NCBI GenBank assembly: GCA_000720845.1
Contig: JODU01000004.1
Coordinates: forward strand, 1 to 64,000
Reading direction: 5' to 3'
DNA from: Kitasatospora aureofaciens
GTDB lineage: Bacteria > Actinomycetota > Actinomycetes > Streptomycetales > Streptomycetaceae
DNA length: 64,000 bases
Every line of letters begins with the position of its first letter. Position 1 is the stretch's first letter. The position numbers were made by a program, and so were the translations under genes. Below the pieces are notes generated by a model, which worked only from the letters and a program-made list of their open reading frames with translations, searched no databases and had not been told where the DNA came from. Positions 31,479-39,875 of this stretch are shown here, one piece after another.

Positions 31479-34400
31479 ATGGCCTCGTCGCCATCCACCC
31501 CGCCCGCCGACACCCGCACCCGCGTGTCCGCCCTCCGAGAGGCCCTCGCCACCCGCGTGGTGGTCGCCGACGGCGCCATGGGCACCATGCTCCAGGCACA
31601 GAACCCCACGCTGGACGACTTCCAGCAGCTGGAGGGGTGCAACGAGGTCCTGAACCTGACCCGGCCCGACATCGTCCGCTCCGTGCACGAGGAGTACTTC
31701 GCGGCCGGCGTCGACTGCGTCGAGACCAACACCTTCGGCGCCAACCACTCGGCCCTCGGTGAGTACGACATCCCCGAACGCGTCCACGAGCTGTCCGAGG
31801 CCGGCGCCCGCGTCGCCCGCGAGGTCGCCGACGACTTCGCCGCCCGGGACGGCCGCCAGCGCTGGGTGCTGGGCTCCATGGGCCCCGGCACCAAGCTCCC
31901 CACCCTCGGCCACGCCCCGTACACCGTCCTGCGCGACGCCTACCAGCGCAACGCCGAGGGACTGGTCGCCGGCGGCGCCGACGCGCTGCTTGTGGAGACC
32001 ACGCAGGACCTGCTCCAGACCAAGGCCTCGGTGCTCGGCGCCCGGCGCGCCCTGGACGCCCTGGGCCTGGACCTGCCGGTCATCGTGTCCGTCACCGTCG
32101 AGACCACCGGCACCATGCTGCTCGGCTCGGAGATCGGCGCCGCGCTCACCGCGCTGGAGCCGCTCGGCATCGACATGATCGGCCTGAACTGCGCCACCGG
32201 ACCGGCCGAGATGAGCGAGCACCTGCGCTACCTCGCCCGCCACTCCCGCATCCCGCTGACCTGCATGCCCAACGCCGGTCTGCCCGTCCTCGGCAAGGAC
32301 GGCGCCCACTACCCGCTGACCGCCCCCGAGCTGGCCGACGCACACGAGACCTTCGTCCGCGAGTACGGCCTGTCCCTGGTCGGCGGCTGCTGCGGCACCA
32401 CCCCCGAGCACCTGCGCCAGGTCGTCGAGCGGGTCCGGGACACCGCCCCCACCGCACGCGACCCGCGCCCCGAGCCCGGCGCCGCCTCGCTCTACCAGAC
32501 CGTGCCCTTCCGCCAGGACACCTCCTACCTGGCCATCGGTGAGCGCACCAACGCCAACGGTTCGAAGAAGTTCCGCGAGGCCATGCTGGACGGCCGCTGG
32601 GACGACTGCGTCGAGATGGCCCGCGACCAGATCCGCGAGGGCGCGCACATGCTCGACCTGTGCGTCGACTACGTCGGCCGGGACGGCGTCGCCGACATGG
32701 AGGAGCTGGCCGGCCGGTTCGCCACCGCCTCCACGCTCCCCATCGTGCTGGACTCCACCGAGGTCGACGTCATCCAGGCCGGCCTGGAGAAGCTCGGCGG
32801 CCGTGCGGTGATCAACTCCGTCAACTATGAGGACGGCGCCGGCCCCGAGTCCCGCTTCGCACGCGTCACCAAGCTGGCCCGGGAGCACGGCGCCGCGCTG
32901 ATCGCGCTGACCATCGACGAGGAGGGGCAGGCCCGCACCGCCGAGAAGAAGGTCGAGATCGCCGAACGGCTGATCCACGACCTCACCGGCAACTGGGGCA
33001 TCCACGAGTCCGACATCCTCGTCGACTGCCTGACCTTCACCATCTGCACCGGTCAGGAGGAGTCCCGCAAGGACGGCCTGGCCACCATCGAGGGCATCCG
33101 GGAACTCAAGAGGCGTCACCCGGACGTACAGACCACGCTCGGCCTGTCGAACATCTCCTTCGGCCTCAACCCGGCCGCCCGCATCCTGCTCAACTCCGTC
33201 TTCCTCGACGAATGCGTCAAGGCGGGCCTGGACTCGGCGATCGTGCACGCGAGCAAGATCCTGCCGATCGCCCGCTTCGACGAGGAGCAGGTCACCACCG
33301 CCCTCGACCTGATCTACGACCGCCGCCGCGAGGGCTACGACCCGCTGCAGAAGCTGATGGCCCTCTTCGAGGGCGCCACCGCCAAGTCGCTGAGGGCCTC
33401 CAAGAGCGAGGAACTGGCCGCCCTCCCGCTGGAGGAGCGCCTCAAGCGCCGCATCATCGACGGCGAGAAGAACGGCCTGGAGCAGGACCTGGACGAGGCG
33501 CTCCAAGAGCGTCCGGCGCTCGACATCGTCAACGAGACCCTGCTCGACGGCATGAAGGTCGTCGGCGAACTGTTCGGCTCCGGCCAGATGCAGCTGCCGT
33601 TCGTGCTCCAGTCCGCCGAGGTCATGAAGACCGCGGTGGCCCACCTGGAACCGCACATGGAGAAGACCGACGACGACGGCAAGGGCACCATCGTGCTGGC
33701 CACCGTCCGCGGCGACGTCCACGACATCGGCAAGAACCTCGTCGACATCATCCTGTCCAACAACGGCTACACCGTCGTCAACCTCGGCATCAAGCAGCCG
33801 GTCTCCGCGATCCTGGAGGCGGCCGACGAGCACCGGGCCGACGTCATCGGCATGTCCGGCCTCCTGGTCAAGTCCACGGTGATCATGAAGGAGAACCTGG
33901 AGGAGCTCAACCAGCGGGGACTGGCCGCCGACTACCCCGTCATCCTCGGCGGCGCGGCCCTCACCCGGGCCTACGTCGAACAGGACCTCCACGAGATCTA
34001 CGACGGCGAGGTCCGCTACGCCCGCGACGCCTTCGAGGGCCTGCGCCTGATGGACGCCCTGATCGGCATCAAGCGGGGAGTGCCCGGCGCCAAGCTGCCC
34101 GAGCTGAGGCAGCGCCGGGTGCGGGCCGCCACCGTGGAGATCGACGAGCGCCCCGAAGAGGGGCACGTCCGCTCCGACGTCGCCACCGACAACCCCGTCC
34201 CCGAGCCCCCCTTCCGCGGCACCCGCGTCGTCAAGGGCATCCAGCTCAAGGAGTACGCCTCCTGGCTCGACGAGGGCGCCCTCTTCAAGGGCCAGTGGGG
34301 CCTCAAGCAGGCCCGCACCGGCGAGGGACCCTCGTACGAGGAACTGGTCGAGTCCGAGGGCCGGCCGCGGCTGCGCGGCCTGCTCGACCGGCTCCAGAGG

Positions 34401-34991
34401 GAGAACCTGCTGGAGGCGGCCGTGGTCTACGGCTACTTCCCCTGCGTCTCCAAGGACGACGACCTGATCGTCCTCGACGACGACGGCAACGAACGCACCC
34501 GCTTCACCTTCCCCCGCCAGCGCCGCGGCCGGCGCCTGTGCCTGGCCGACTTCTTCCGCCCTGAGGAGTCCGGCGAGGTCGACGTGGTCGGCTTCCAGGT
34601 CGTCACCGTCGGCTCCCGCATCGGCGAGGAGACCGCCCGGATGTTCGAGGCCAACGCCTACCGCGACTACCTCGAACTGCACGGCCTGTCCGTACAGCTC
34701 GCCGAGGCCCTCGCCGAGTACTGGCACGCCCGCGTGCGCTCGGAACTCGGCTTCGCGGGGGAGGACCCGGCCGAGATGGAGGACATGTTCGCCCTGAAGT
34801 ACCGGGGCGCCCGCTTCTCCCTCGGCTACGGCGCCTGCCCCGACCTGGAGGACCGCGCGAAGATCGCCGCGCTCCTCGAGCCGGAGCGCATCGGCGTCCA
34901 CCTGTCCGAGGAGTTCCAGCTCCACCCCGAGCAGTCCACCGACGCCATCGTCATCCACCACCCCGAGGCGAAGTACTTCAACGCCCGCTAG
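31479..34991 (+). CDS. metH: Cobalamin-dependent methionine synthase
   Basis: 1170 residues from ATG 31479 (AGGGA upstream). It transfers a methyl group from methyltetrahydrofolate via methylcobalamin to homocysteine. Four modules appear in order. The homocysteine-binding barrel has zinc ligands Cys238, Cys304 and Cys305. The folate-binding barrel (about 350-640) includes GERTNANGSKKF. The cobalamin module has D746-x-H748-x-x-G, where His748 is the lower cobalt ligand. The C-terminal S-adenosylmethionine-dependent reactivation domain includes RFSLGYGACPDL. All modules look intact. Confidence 0.97.
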   Translation: MASSPSTPPADTRTRVSALREALATRVVVADGAMGTMLQAQNPTLDDFQQLEGCNEVLNLTRPDIVRSVHEEYFAAGVDCVETNTFGANHSALGEYDIPERVHELSEAGARVAREVADDFAARDGRQRWVLGSMGPGTKLPTLGHAPYTVLRDAYQRNAEGLVAGGADALLVETTQDLLQTKASVLGARRALDALGLDLPVIVSVTVETTGTMLLGSEIGAALTALEPLGIDMIGLNCATGPAEMSEHLRYLARHSRIPLTCMPNAGLPVLGKDGAHYPLTAPELADAHETFVREYGLSLVGGCCGTTPEHLRQVVERVRDTAPTARDPRPEPGAASLYQTVPFRQDTSYLAIGERTNANGSKKFREAMLDGRWDDCVEMARDQIREGAHMLDLCVDYVGRDGVADMEELAGRFATASTLPIVLDSTEVDVIQAGLEKLGGRAVINSVNYEDGAGPESRFARVTKLAREHGAALIALTIDEEGQARTAEKKVEIAERLIHDLTGNWGIHESDILVDCLTFTICTGQEESRKDGLATIEGIRELKRRHPDVQTTLGLSNISFGLNPAARILLNSVFLDECVKAGLDSAIVHASKILPIARFDEEQVTTALDLIYDRRREGYDPLQKLMALFEGATAKSLRASKSEELAALPLEERLKRRIIDGEKNGLEQDLDEALQERPALDIVNETLLDGMKVVGELFGSGQMQLPFVLQSAEVMKTAVAHLEPHMEKTDDDGKGTIVLATVRGDVHDIGKNLVDIILSNNGYTVVNLGIKQPVSAILEAADEHRADVIGMSGLLVKSTVIMKENLEELNQRGLAADYPVILGGAALTRAYVEQDLHEIYDGEVRYARDAFEGLRLMDALIGIKRGVPGAKLPELRQRRVRAATVEIDERPEEGHVRSDVATDNPVPEPPFRGTRVVKGIQLKEYASWLDEGALFKGQWGLKQARTGEGPSYEELVESEGRPRLRGLLDRLQRENLLEAAVVYGYFPCVSKDDDLIVLDDDGNERTRFTFPRQRRGRRLCLADFFRPEESGEVDVVGFQVVTVGSRIGEETARMFEANAYRDYLELHGLSVQLAEALAEYWHARVRSELGFAGEDPAEMEDMFALKYRGARFSLGYGACPDLEDRAKIAALLEPERIGVHLSEEFQLHPEQSTDAIVIHHPEAKYFNAR

Positions 34992-35063
34992 GCGCTCCGT
35001 ACCCGCCCCGTCGGCCACACCAGGCGTTCGCGTCCCGCACGACGTACACTGGTCGGTCCACCG

Positions 35064-35094
35064 CAGGCCGGCTCCTTTCGTGGGAGCCGGCCTG
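35064..35094 (+). other. Strong hairpin between metH and the HAD gene
   Basis: A 12-bp stem (CAGGCCGGCTCC with GGAGCCGGCCTG) around a 7-nt loop. It is 72 nt after the metH stop but also 24 nt before the HAD start, and a TACACT hexamer lies just upstream at 35045-35050. It may be the metH terminator or part of the HAD leader. Confidence 0.6.
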
Positions 35095-35118
35095 ATCGTC
35101 CCTCAAGGAGGTACGTGG

Positions 35119-35820
35119 ATGACCAGTACGGTCCCCGCGCTCGGAACCCGTACGGCCGAAGGCTCCGCCCTCCAGGCCGTGCTCCTCGACATGGACGGCA
35201 CCCTGGTGGACACCGAGGGCTTCTGGTGGGACGTCGAGACGGAGGTCTTCGCCTCCCTCGGCCACACCCTCGACGACTCCTGGCGCCACGTCGTGGTCGG
35301 CGGCCCCATGACCCGCAGCGCGGGCTTCCTGATCGAGGCCACCGGCGCCGACATCACCCTTGCCGAACTCAGCGTCCTGCTCAACGACGGCTTCGAGCAG
35401 CGCATCGGCCGTGACCTGCCGCTCATGCCCGGCGCCGCCCGGCTGCTCGCGGAGCTGTCCGCGCACGAGATCCCCACGGCCCTGGTCTCCGCCTCGCACC
35501 GGCGCATCATCGACCGCGTCCTGAAGTCGCTCGGCCCCCAGCACTTCGCCCTCACCGTCGCGGGCGACGAGGTGCCGCGCACCAAGCCCCACCCCGACCC
35601 GTACCTGGCGGCCGCGGCCGGACTCGGCGTGGACCCGGCCCGGTGCGCCGTCGTCGAGGACACCGCGACCGGTGTCGCCGCCGCGGAGTCCGCCGGCTGC
35701 CACGTCGTGGCAGTGCCCTCGGTCGCACCCATCACCCCGGCCGCCCGGCGCACGGTGGTCGCCTCCCTGGAAGAGGTCGACCTGGCATTTCTGCGCGGTC
35801 TGATGACACAAATGCGCTAG
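35119..35820 (+). CDS. HAD-superfamily hydrolase (phosphatase/phosphoglucomutase-like)
   Basis: 233 residues from ATG 35119 with AAGGAGGT 6 nt upstream. HAD motifs: D24-M-D26-G-T nucleophile and acid, motif II in ALVSASHRRI, Lys in RTKPHPDPYLAAA, and motif IV in CAVVEDTATGVAAAESAG. The helical cap between motifs I and II is typical of beta-phosphoglucomutase/phosphoglycolate phosphatase-like members. Substrate unknown. It follows metH but has its own possible promoter, so co-regulation is uncertain. Confidence 0.9.
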   Translation: MTSTVPALGTRTAEGSALQAVLLDMDGTLVDTEGFWWDVETEVFASLGHTLDDSWRHVVVGGPMTRSAGFLIEATGADITLAELSVLLNDGFEQRIGRDLPLMPGAARLLAELSAHEIPTALVSASHRRIIDRVLKSLGPQHFALTVAGDEVPRTKPHPDPYLAAAAGLGVDPARCAVVEDTATGVAAAESAGCHVVAVPSVAPITPAARRTVVASLEEVDLAFLRGLMTQMR

Positions 35821-36264
35821 GCGTTCACCAAGCGTGGGACGGCGTCGGCGCGGCAATTCCGGGAAGGGCCGCCCGGCGCGACGCCGGGGGATGTTCACGG
35901 TCCATTTCCGCCGCTTCGGATGGCCGAATTCCGGCAGGAGCGACCGAAGTCAGACTGTGATGTTCGCCACGCTGTCAAGGGTCGACAGGGGTGCGGACGT
36001 GTGCTGCTTCCGGCCTGGCGAACGTTGTCGAGGGGCCCTTGTGTCCTGATTGGTGAAAGCCTGCACGAATCCTTCCCCTGTCGGGTTTTCGGTGTGTCCA
36101 CACCCGGTTTCGCTCCGTGATGAGCCCTCAACTCCGGTGGCTGCGAGCGCCCGTGCGGGCGCGGACTAATCTCGTCGCGAGAACATCGGCCACTACCCCC
36201 GTGATCCGCCGCGACACCCCTGCATGCCGGATACACGGACCGACAGCTCTGGAGAAACTCGAGC
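35821..36264. other. Gene-free region upstream of the solute-binding protein
   Basis: 444 nt of lower GC than the surroundings. TAATCT at 36167-36172 could be a -10 element for the solute-binding lipoprotein gene. I find no credible small gene, tRNA or clear dyad. Confidence 0.5.
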
Positions 36265-37869
36265 ATGAACCGCAAGACTTTGGTGCTGCCGGCCGTCGTC
36301 GGCCTGCTCGCGCCGGTGCTCGCCGCCTGCGGCGGATCGGACAGCGGCAGCGGCGACGGGGACGCGATCGCCGTCGGCACCACGGACGGGTTCAACGTCT
36401 CGAAAGAGATCACCGCGCCCTTCGACCCGGCGTACGCCTACGACGTCGGCGCCTGGAACATCATGCGCCAGACCTCGCAGACGCTGATGGTGCTGCCCCG
36501 CGGTGACGGCGAACCCGTGCCCGAGGCCGCCCAGCAGTGCGGATTCACCGACACCGGCAACGAGCGCTACGCGTGCACCCTGCGAGACGGCCTGGAATTC
36601 GCCAACGGTGACCCCGTCACCGCCGAGGACGTGAAGTACTCCATCGAGCGTGTCCGGAAGATCAACGCCGACACGGAGGTGGCCTCCATCCTCTCCACGG
36701 TCGACACCGTCGAGACGAAGGGCGACCGCGAGGTCATCTTCCACCTCAACACCGCAGACGCCACCTTCCCGTTCAAGCTGTCGACACCGGTCGCCGGCAT
36801 CGTCAACCCGAACGACTACGAGAAGGACAAGCTGCGCGACGGCTTCGAGCTGACCGGCTCGGGCCCGTACACGATGAAGGCCGAGGTCAAGGGCGACCAG
36901 ATGACCAAGGCCGTGTTCACCAAGAACCCCACTTACAAGGGGAGTCTCAAGGTGAACAACGACAAGGTCGAACTCGTGTCCTTCGCCGACGCCGAAGCCA
37001 TGGGCGACGCCATCGACAAGGGCGACATCGACGTGATGACCCGCGCGATGACACCGGAACAGATCCAGAGCCTGTCCAAGGCCACGGACGGCGACGTCGA
37101 CCTGGTCGAGGTGGCCGGTCTCGAGATCCGCTACCTCGCCTTCAACACGGACGCCTCGACGGTCAAGGACAAGGCCGTCCGTACGGCGATGGCCCAGGTC
37201 ATCAACCGCAGCGAACTCGTCTCGGCGGTCTACGGATCCCAGGCTGAACCGCTCTACTCGATGGTTCCGGCCGGCATCACCGGCCACTCCAACTCGTTCT
37301 TCAACAAGTACGGCGACCCCAGTGTCGCCAAGGCGAAGGCGTTGCTGGAGGACGCGGACATCACCACGCCGGTCAAGCTGACGCTGGACTACACGACGGA
37401 CCACTACGGGGCCGCGACCAAGCCGGAGTTCGAGCACCTCCAGAAGCAGCTCAACGACAGCGGTCTGTTCGACGTCGACATCAAGGGCACGCCCTGGGAG
37501 AAATTCCACAAGGCGGAGCGGAACCGCGAGTACGACGTCTTCGGCATGGGCTGGTTCCCCGACTTCCCGGACGCGGACAGCTTCATCGCGCCGTTCCTCG
37601 ACAAGAGCAACACCCTCAACATCCCGTACTCCAACCCGGAGATCATCAACAACCTGATCCCCGCCTCCCGCGGCGAGGCCGACCGGCTCTCCGCGGTGGA
37701 CACCCTCACCGAGATCCAGGACATCACCGCCAAGGACGTCCCGCTGATCCCGCTCTGGCAGGGCAAGCAGTACGTCGCCACCCGCGACGACGTCACCGGC
37801 ACGGCCTACCTTCTCAACTCCTCCTCCTCGCTCCAGCTCTGGGAGCTGGGCCGGGGCGTGAGCGGCTGA
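36265..37869 (+). CDS. ABC-type oligopeptide-like solute-binding lipoprotein (family 5)
   Basis: 534 residues. The signal peptide ends in a lipobox (VLAAC-G), so the mature protein is lipid-anchored outside the membrane. Family 5 features: an N-terminal lobe with AYDVGAWNIMRQTSQTL, then CTLRDGLEFANGDPVTAEDVKYSIERV (the usual L-R-x-G-x-x-F-x-x-G-x-x), SGPYTMK, and LAFNTDASTVKDKAVRTAMAQVINR. It should bind peptides or similar solutes for an ABC importer. No permease or ATPase genes are adjacent, so it depends on components encoded elsewhere. A 21-bp stem terminator follows. Confidence 0.92.
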   Translation: MNRKTLVLPAVVGLLAPVLAACGGSDSGSGDGDAIAVGTTDGFNVSKEITAPFDPAYAYDVGAWNIMRQTSQTLMVLPRGDGEPVPEAAQQCGFTDTGNERYACTLRDGLEFANGDPVTAEDVKYSIERVRKINADTEVASILSTVDTVETKGDREVIFHLNTADATFPFKLSTPVAGIVNPNDYEKDKLRDGFELTGSGPYTMKAEVKGDQMTKAVFTKNPTYKGSLKVNNDKVELVSFADAEAMGDAIDKGDIDVMTRAMTPEQIQSLSKATDGDVDLVEVAGLEIRYLAFNTDASTVKDKAVRTAMAQVINRSELVSAVYGSQAEPLYSMVPAGITGHSNSFFNKYGDPSVAKAKALLEDADITTPVKLTLDYTTDHYGAATKPEFEHLQKQLNDSGLFDVDIKGTPWEKFHKAERNREYDVFGMGWFPDFPDADSFIAPFLDKSNTLNIPYSNPEIINNLIPASRGEADRLSAVDTLTEIQDITAKDVPLIPLWQGKQYVATRDDVTGTAYLLNSSSSLQLWELGRGVSG

Positions 37870-37905
37870 CGCCGACCCCGGACGGCTGACGCCGGCACCG
37901 GACAA

Positions 37906-37952
37906 ACGCGAAGGGCGCCTTCCTCCCGCTCGGAGGAAGGCGCCCTTCGCGT
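37906..37952. terminator. 21-bp stem terminator
   Basis: A perfect 21-bp stem (37906-37926 with 37932-37952) around a 5-nt loop, between the convergent solute-binding protein and response regulator genes. One of the strongest terminators in the window. Confidence 0.85.
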
Positions 37953-38003
37953 CGTGCACGGCACGTGCCGCGGGCAGCGAGCCGCCACGCGGGCAGCCGG
38001 CGG

Positions 38004-38675
38004 CTACTGAGCGCCGGGACGCACCAGACCGCTCTCGTAGGCGTACACCGCGGCCTGCACCCGGTCCCGCAGGCCCAGCTTGGTCAGCACATGCCCCACA
38101 TGGGTCTTGACGGTGGTCTCGCTGACGAACAGGTCCGCGGCGATCTCCGCGTTGGACAGCCCGCGGGCCACCAGCTTCAGCACCTCGACCTCACGGTCCG
38201 TGAGCGTGTGCAGGGTGTCCGGCACCGGCTCGTCCCCGGAGGGCAGGTGCGTGGCGTACTTGTCGAGCAGGCGCCGGGTGATGCTCGGCGCGAGCATCGC
38301 CTCGCCGTTCGCCACCACGCGGATCGCCTGCACCAGCTCATTGGCCGGGGCGTCCTTGAGCAGGAAGCCGCTGGCCCCCGCCTTCAGCGCCTCGACCACG
38401 TACTCGTCGAGGTCGAAGGTGGTCAGCACCAGCACCTTCGCCGGGCCGTCCCGCTCGGGCCCGGTGATCTGCCGGGTCGCCTCCACTCCGTCCATCCGCG
38501 GCATGCGGATGTCCATCAGCACCACATCGGGCTGCAGCGCCCGCACCTGGTCGAGCGCCTGGAGGCCGTCTCCGGCCTCGCCGACGACCGCGAGGTCCTG
38601 CTCGGCCTCCAGAATCATCCGGAAGCCCGTGCGCAGCAGCGGCTGGTCGTCGACCAGTAGGACGCGGATGGCCAC
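38004..38675 (-). CDS. NarL/LuxR-family response regulator (orphan)
   Basis: 223 residues. The receiver domain has acidic pocket VDDQ, phospho-acceptor Asp55 in VVLMDIRMPRMDG, Thr in LTTFD and Lys105 in FLLKDAP. The C-terminal LuxR-type helix-turn-helix (LTDREVEVLKLVARGLSNAEIA, then SETTVKTHVGHVLTKL) binds DNA. All phosphorylation residues are intact, so a cognate histidine kinase is expected, but none is encoded beside it. The upstream neighbour on the same strand is a RecB-like nuclease 16 nt away, suggesting shared transcription. Confidence 0.92.
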   Translation of the reverse strand: MAIRVLLVDDQPLLRTGFRMILEAEQDLAVVGEAGDGLQALDQVRALQPDVVLMDIRMPRMDGVEATRQITGPERDGPAKVLVLTTFDLDEYVVEALKAGASGFLLKDAPANELVQAIRVVANGEAMLAPSITRRLLDKYATHLPSGDEPVPDTLHTLTDREVEVLKLVARGLSNAEIAADLFVSETTVKTHVGHVLTKLGLRDRVQAAVYAYESGLVRPGAQ

Positions 38676-38691
38676 GTAAGTCTCCTTCTCG

Positions 38692-39702
38692 CTAGTCCGG
38701 CCCCATTCTGCCCTGCTCGACGGCGCCGGAGTCGGCCGCCCTCACCGGCAGCGGGTAGGGCGGGGGAGTGCCGCCGAACTCCGGACAGTGGGCCTGGTGG
38801 TCGCACCAGCCGCACAGCTTGGTGGGACGCGGCCGCCAGTCACCCGTCTCGGTCGCCAGCCGGATCGCCTCCCACAGCGCCAGCAGCTTGCGCTCGACCC
38901 GCTCCAGGTCGGCCAGGACCGGGTCGTACGTGAGCACGTCACCGCTGCCCAGATAGACCAGCTGGAGGCGCCGCGGGACGACCTTCTTCAGCCGCCACAC
39001 CACCAGCGCGTAGAACTTCATCTGGAACAGCGCGCCTTCGGCGTACTGCGGCCGGGGCGCCTTGCCCGTCTTGTAGTCGACGATCCGCACCTCGCCGGTG
39101 GGCGCCACGTCGACCCGGTCGATGATGCCGCGCAGCCGCAGCCCCGAGTCCAGCTCGGCCTCGACGAACAGCTCCCGCTCGGCGGGCTCCAGCCGACTCG
39201 GGTCCTCCAGGGTGAACCAGCGCTCGACGAGCCGCTCCGCCTCGGTGAGCCACCGCGCCAGCCGCTCGCCCTGCGGATCGTCCGCGAACAGCTCACCGAC
39301 CTCCGGCCTGCTCTCCCGCAGCCGGTCCCACTGGCCGGGGACCAGCGCCTTCGCCCTCGGCGGCGTGCGCTCGGCCGCCGGGGCGTCGAAGAGCCGCTCC
39401 AGCACCGCGTGCACCAGGGTGCCCCTGGTCGCCGCCTCGCTGGGCTTCTCCGGCAGCCGGTCGATGACCCGGAACCGGTACAGGAGCGGACACTGCATGA
39501 AGTCGCCGGCCCGGGAGGGCGAGAGCGAGGTGGGCGGTATCGACACGGGCGCGGGCGAGGGGGCCGCGGCCGTCGGGTCGGCCGCCGGCGCCGCAGCCGG
39601 GGTCGCCGACTCCACCGCCGCGTCCGCCCGGTCCACCCCTGTCGCCGCCGGGCGGGCAGGCCCGCCGGTGTCCTCCGCGACATCCTCGGTACTCGTCTCC
39701 AT
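38692..39702 (-). CDS. RecB-family (PD-(D/E)XK) exonuclease-like protein
   Basis: 336 residues from ATG 39702. After a 65-residue Ala/Pro-rich N terminus comes SLSPSRAGDFMQCPLLYRFRVIDRLP, the first iron-sulfur Cys and the RecB/AddB nuclease start. RGTLVHAVLERLF carries a conserved His, and RGIIDRVDVAPTGEVRIVDYKTGK is the D...D-x-K nuclease core. C-terminal CGWCDHQAHCPEF supplies the three remaining cysteines of a 4Fe-4S cluster. Without a helicase domain, it resembles stand-alone RecB nucleases or Cas4-like enzymes. DNA repair is the likely role. Confidence 0.9.
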   Translation of the reverse strand: METSTEDVAEDTGGPARPAATGVDRADAAVESATPAAAPAADPTAAAPSPAPVSIPPTSLSPSRAGDFMQCPLLYRFRVIDRLPEKPSEAATRGTLVHAVLERLFDAPAAERTPPRAKALVPGQWDRLRESRPEVGELFADDPQGERLARWLTEAERLVERWFTLEDPSRLEPAERELFVEAELDSGLRLRGIIDRVDVAPTGEVRIVDYKTGKAPRPQYAEGALFQMKFYALVVWRLKKVVPRRLQLVYLGSGDVLTYDPVLADLERVERKLLALWEAIRLATETGDWRPRPTKLCGWCDHQAHCPEFGGTPPPYPLPVRAADSGAVEQGRMGPD

Positions 39703-39875
39703 GTCCACAGACCTTACGGCCGGGCACTGACAGCGACCCAGCCCGCGGGCGTGACCTGTGCGACGGATGGGAAGCACAGGGGTGCCGGGGCGGAACGGGC
39801 GGCGACGGACGCATACCATCGACACGAGACCCTCTCGTCCGGCAGGGCGGGAGACGCTTCGAACGAGGGGACACC

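Noticed and set aside
31464..35018. Minus-strand open frame of about 1184 codons opposite metH
   Set aside because: Shadow of metH: low-complexity, Gly/Val/Asp-rich translation with no recognisable domain and no ribosome-binding site.
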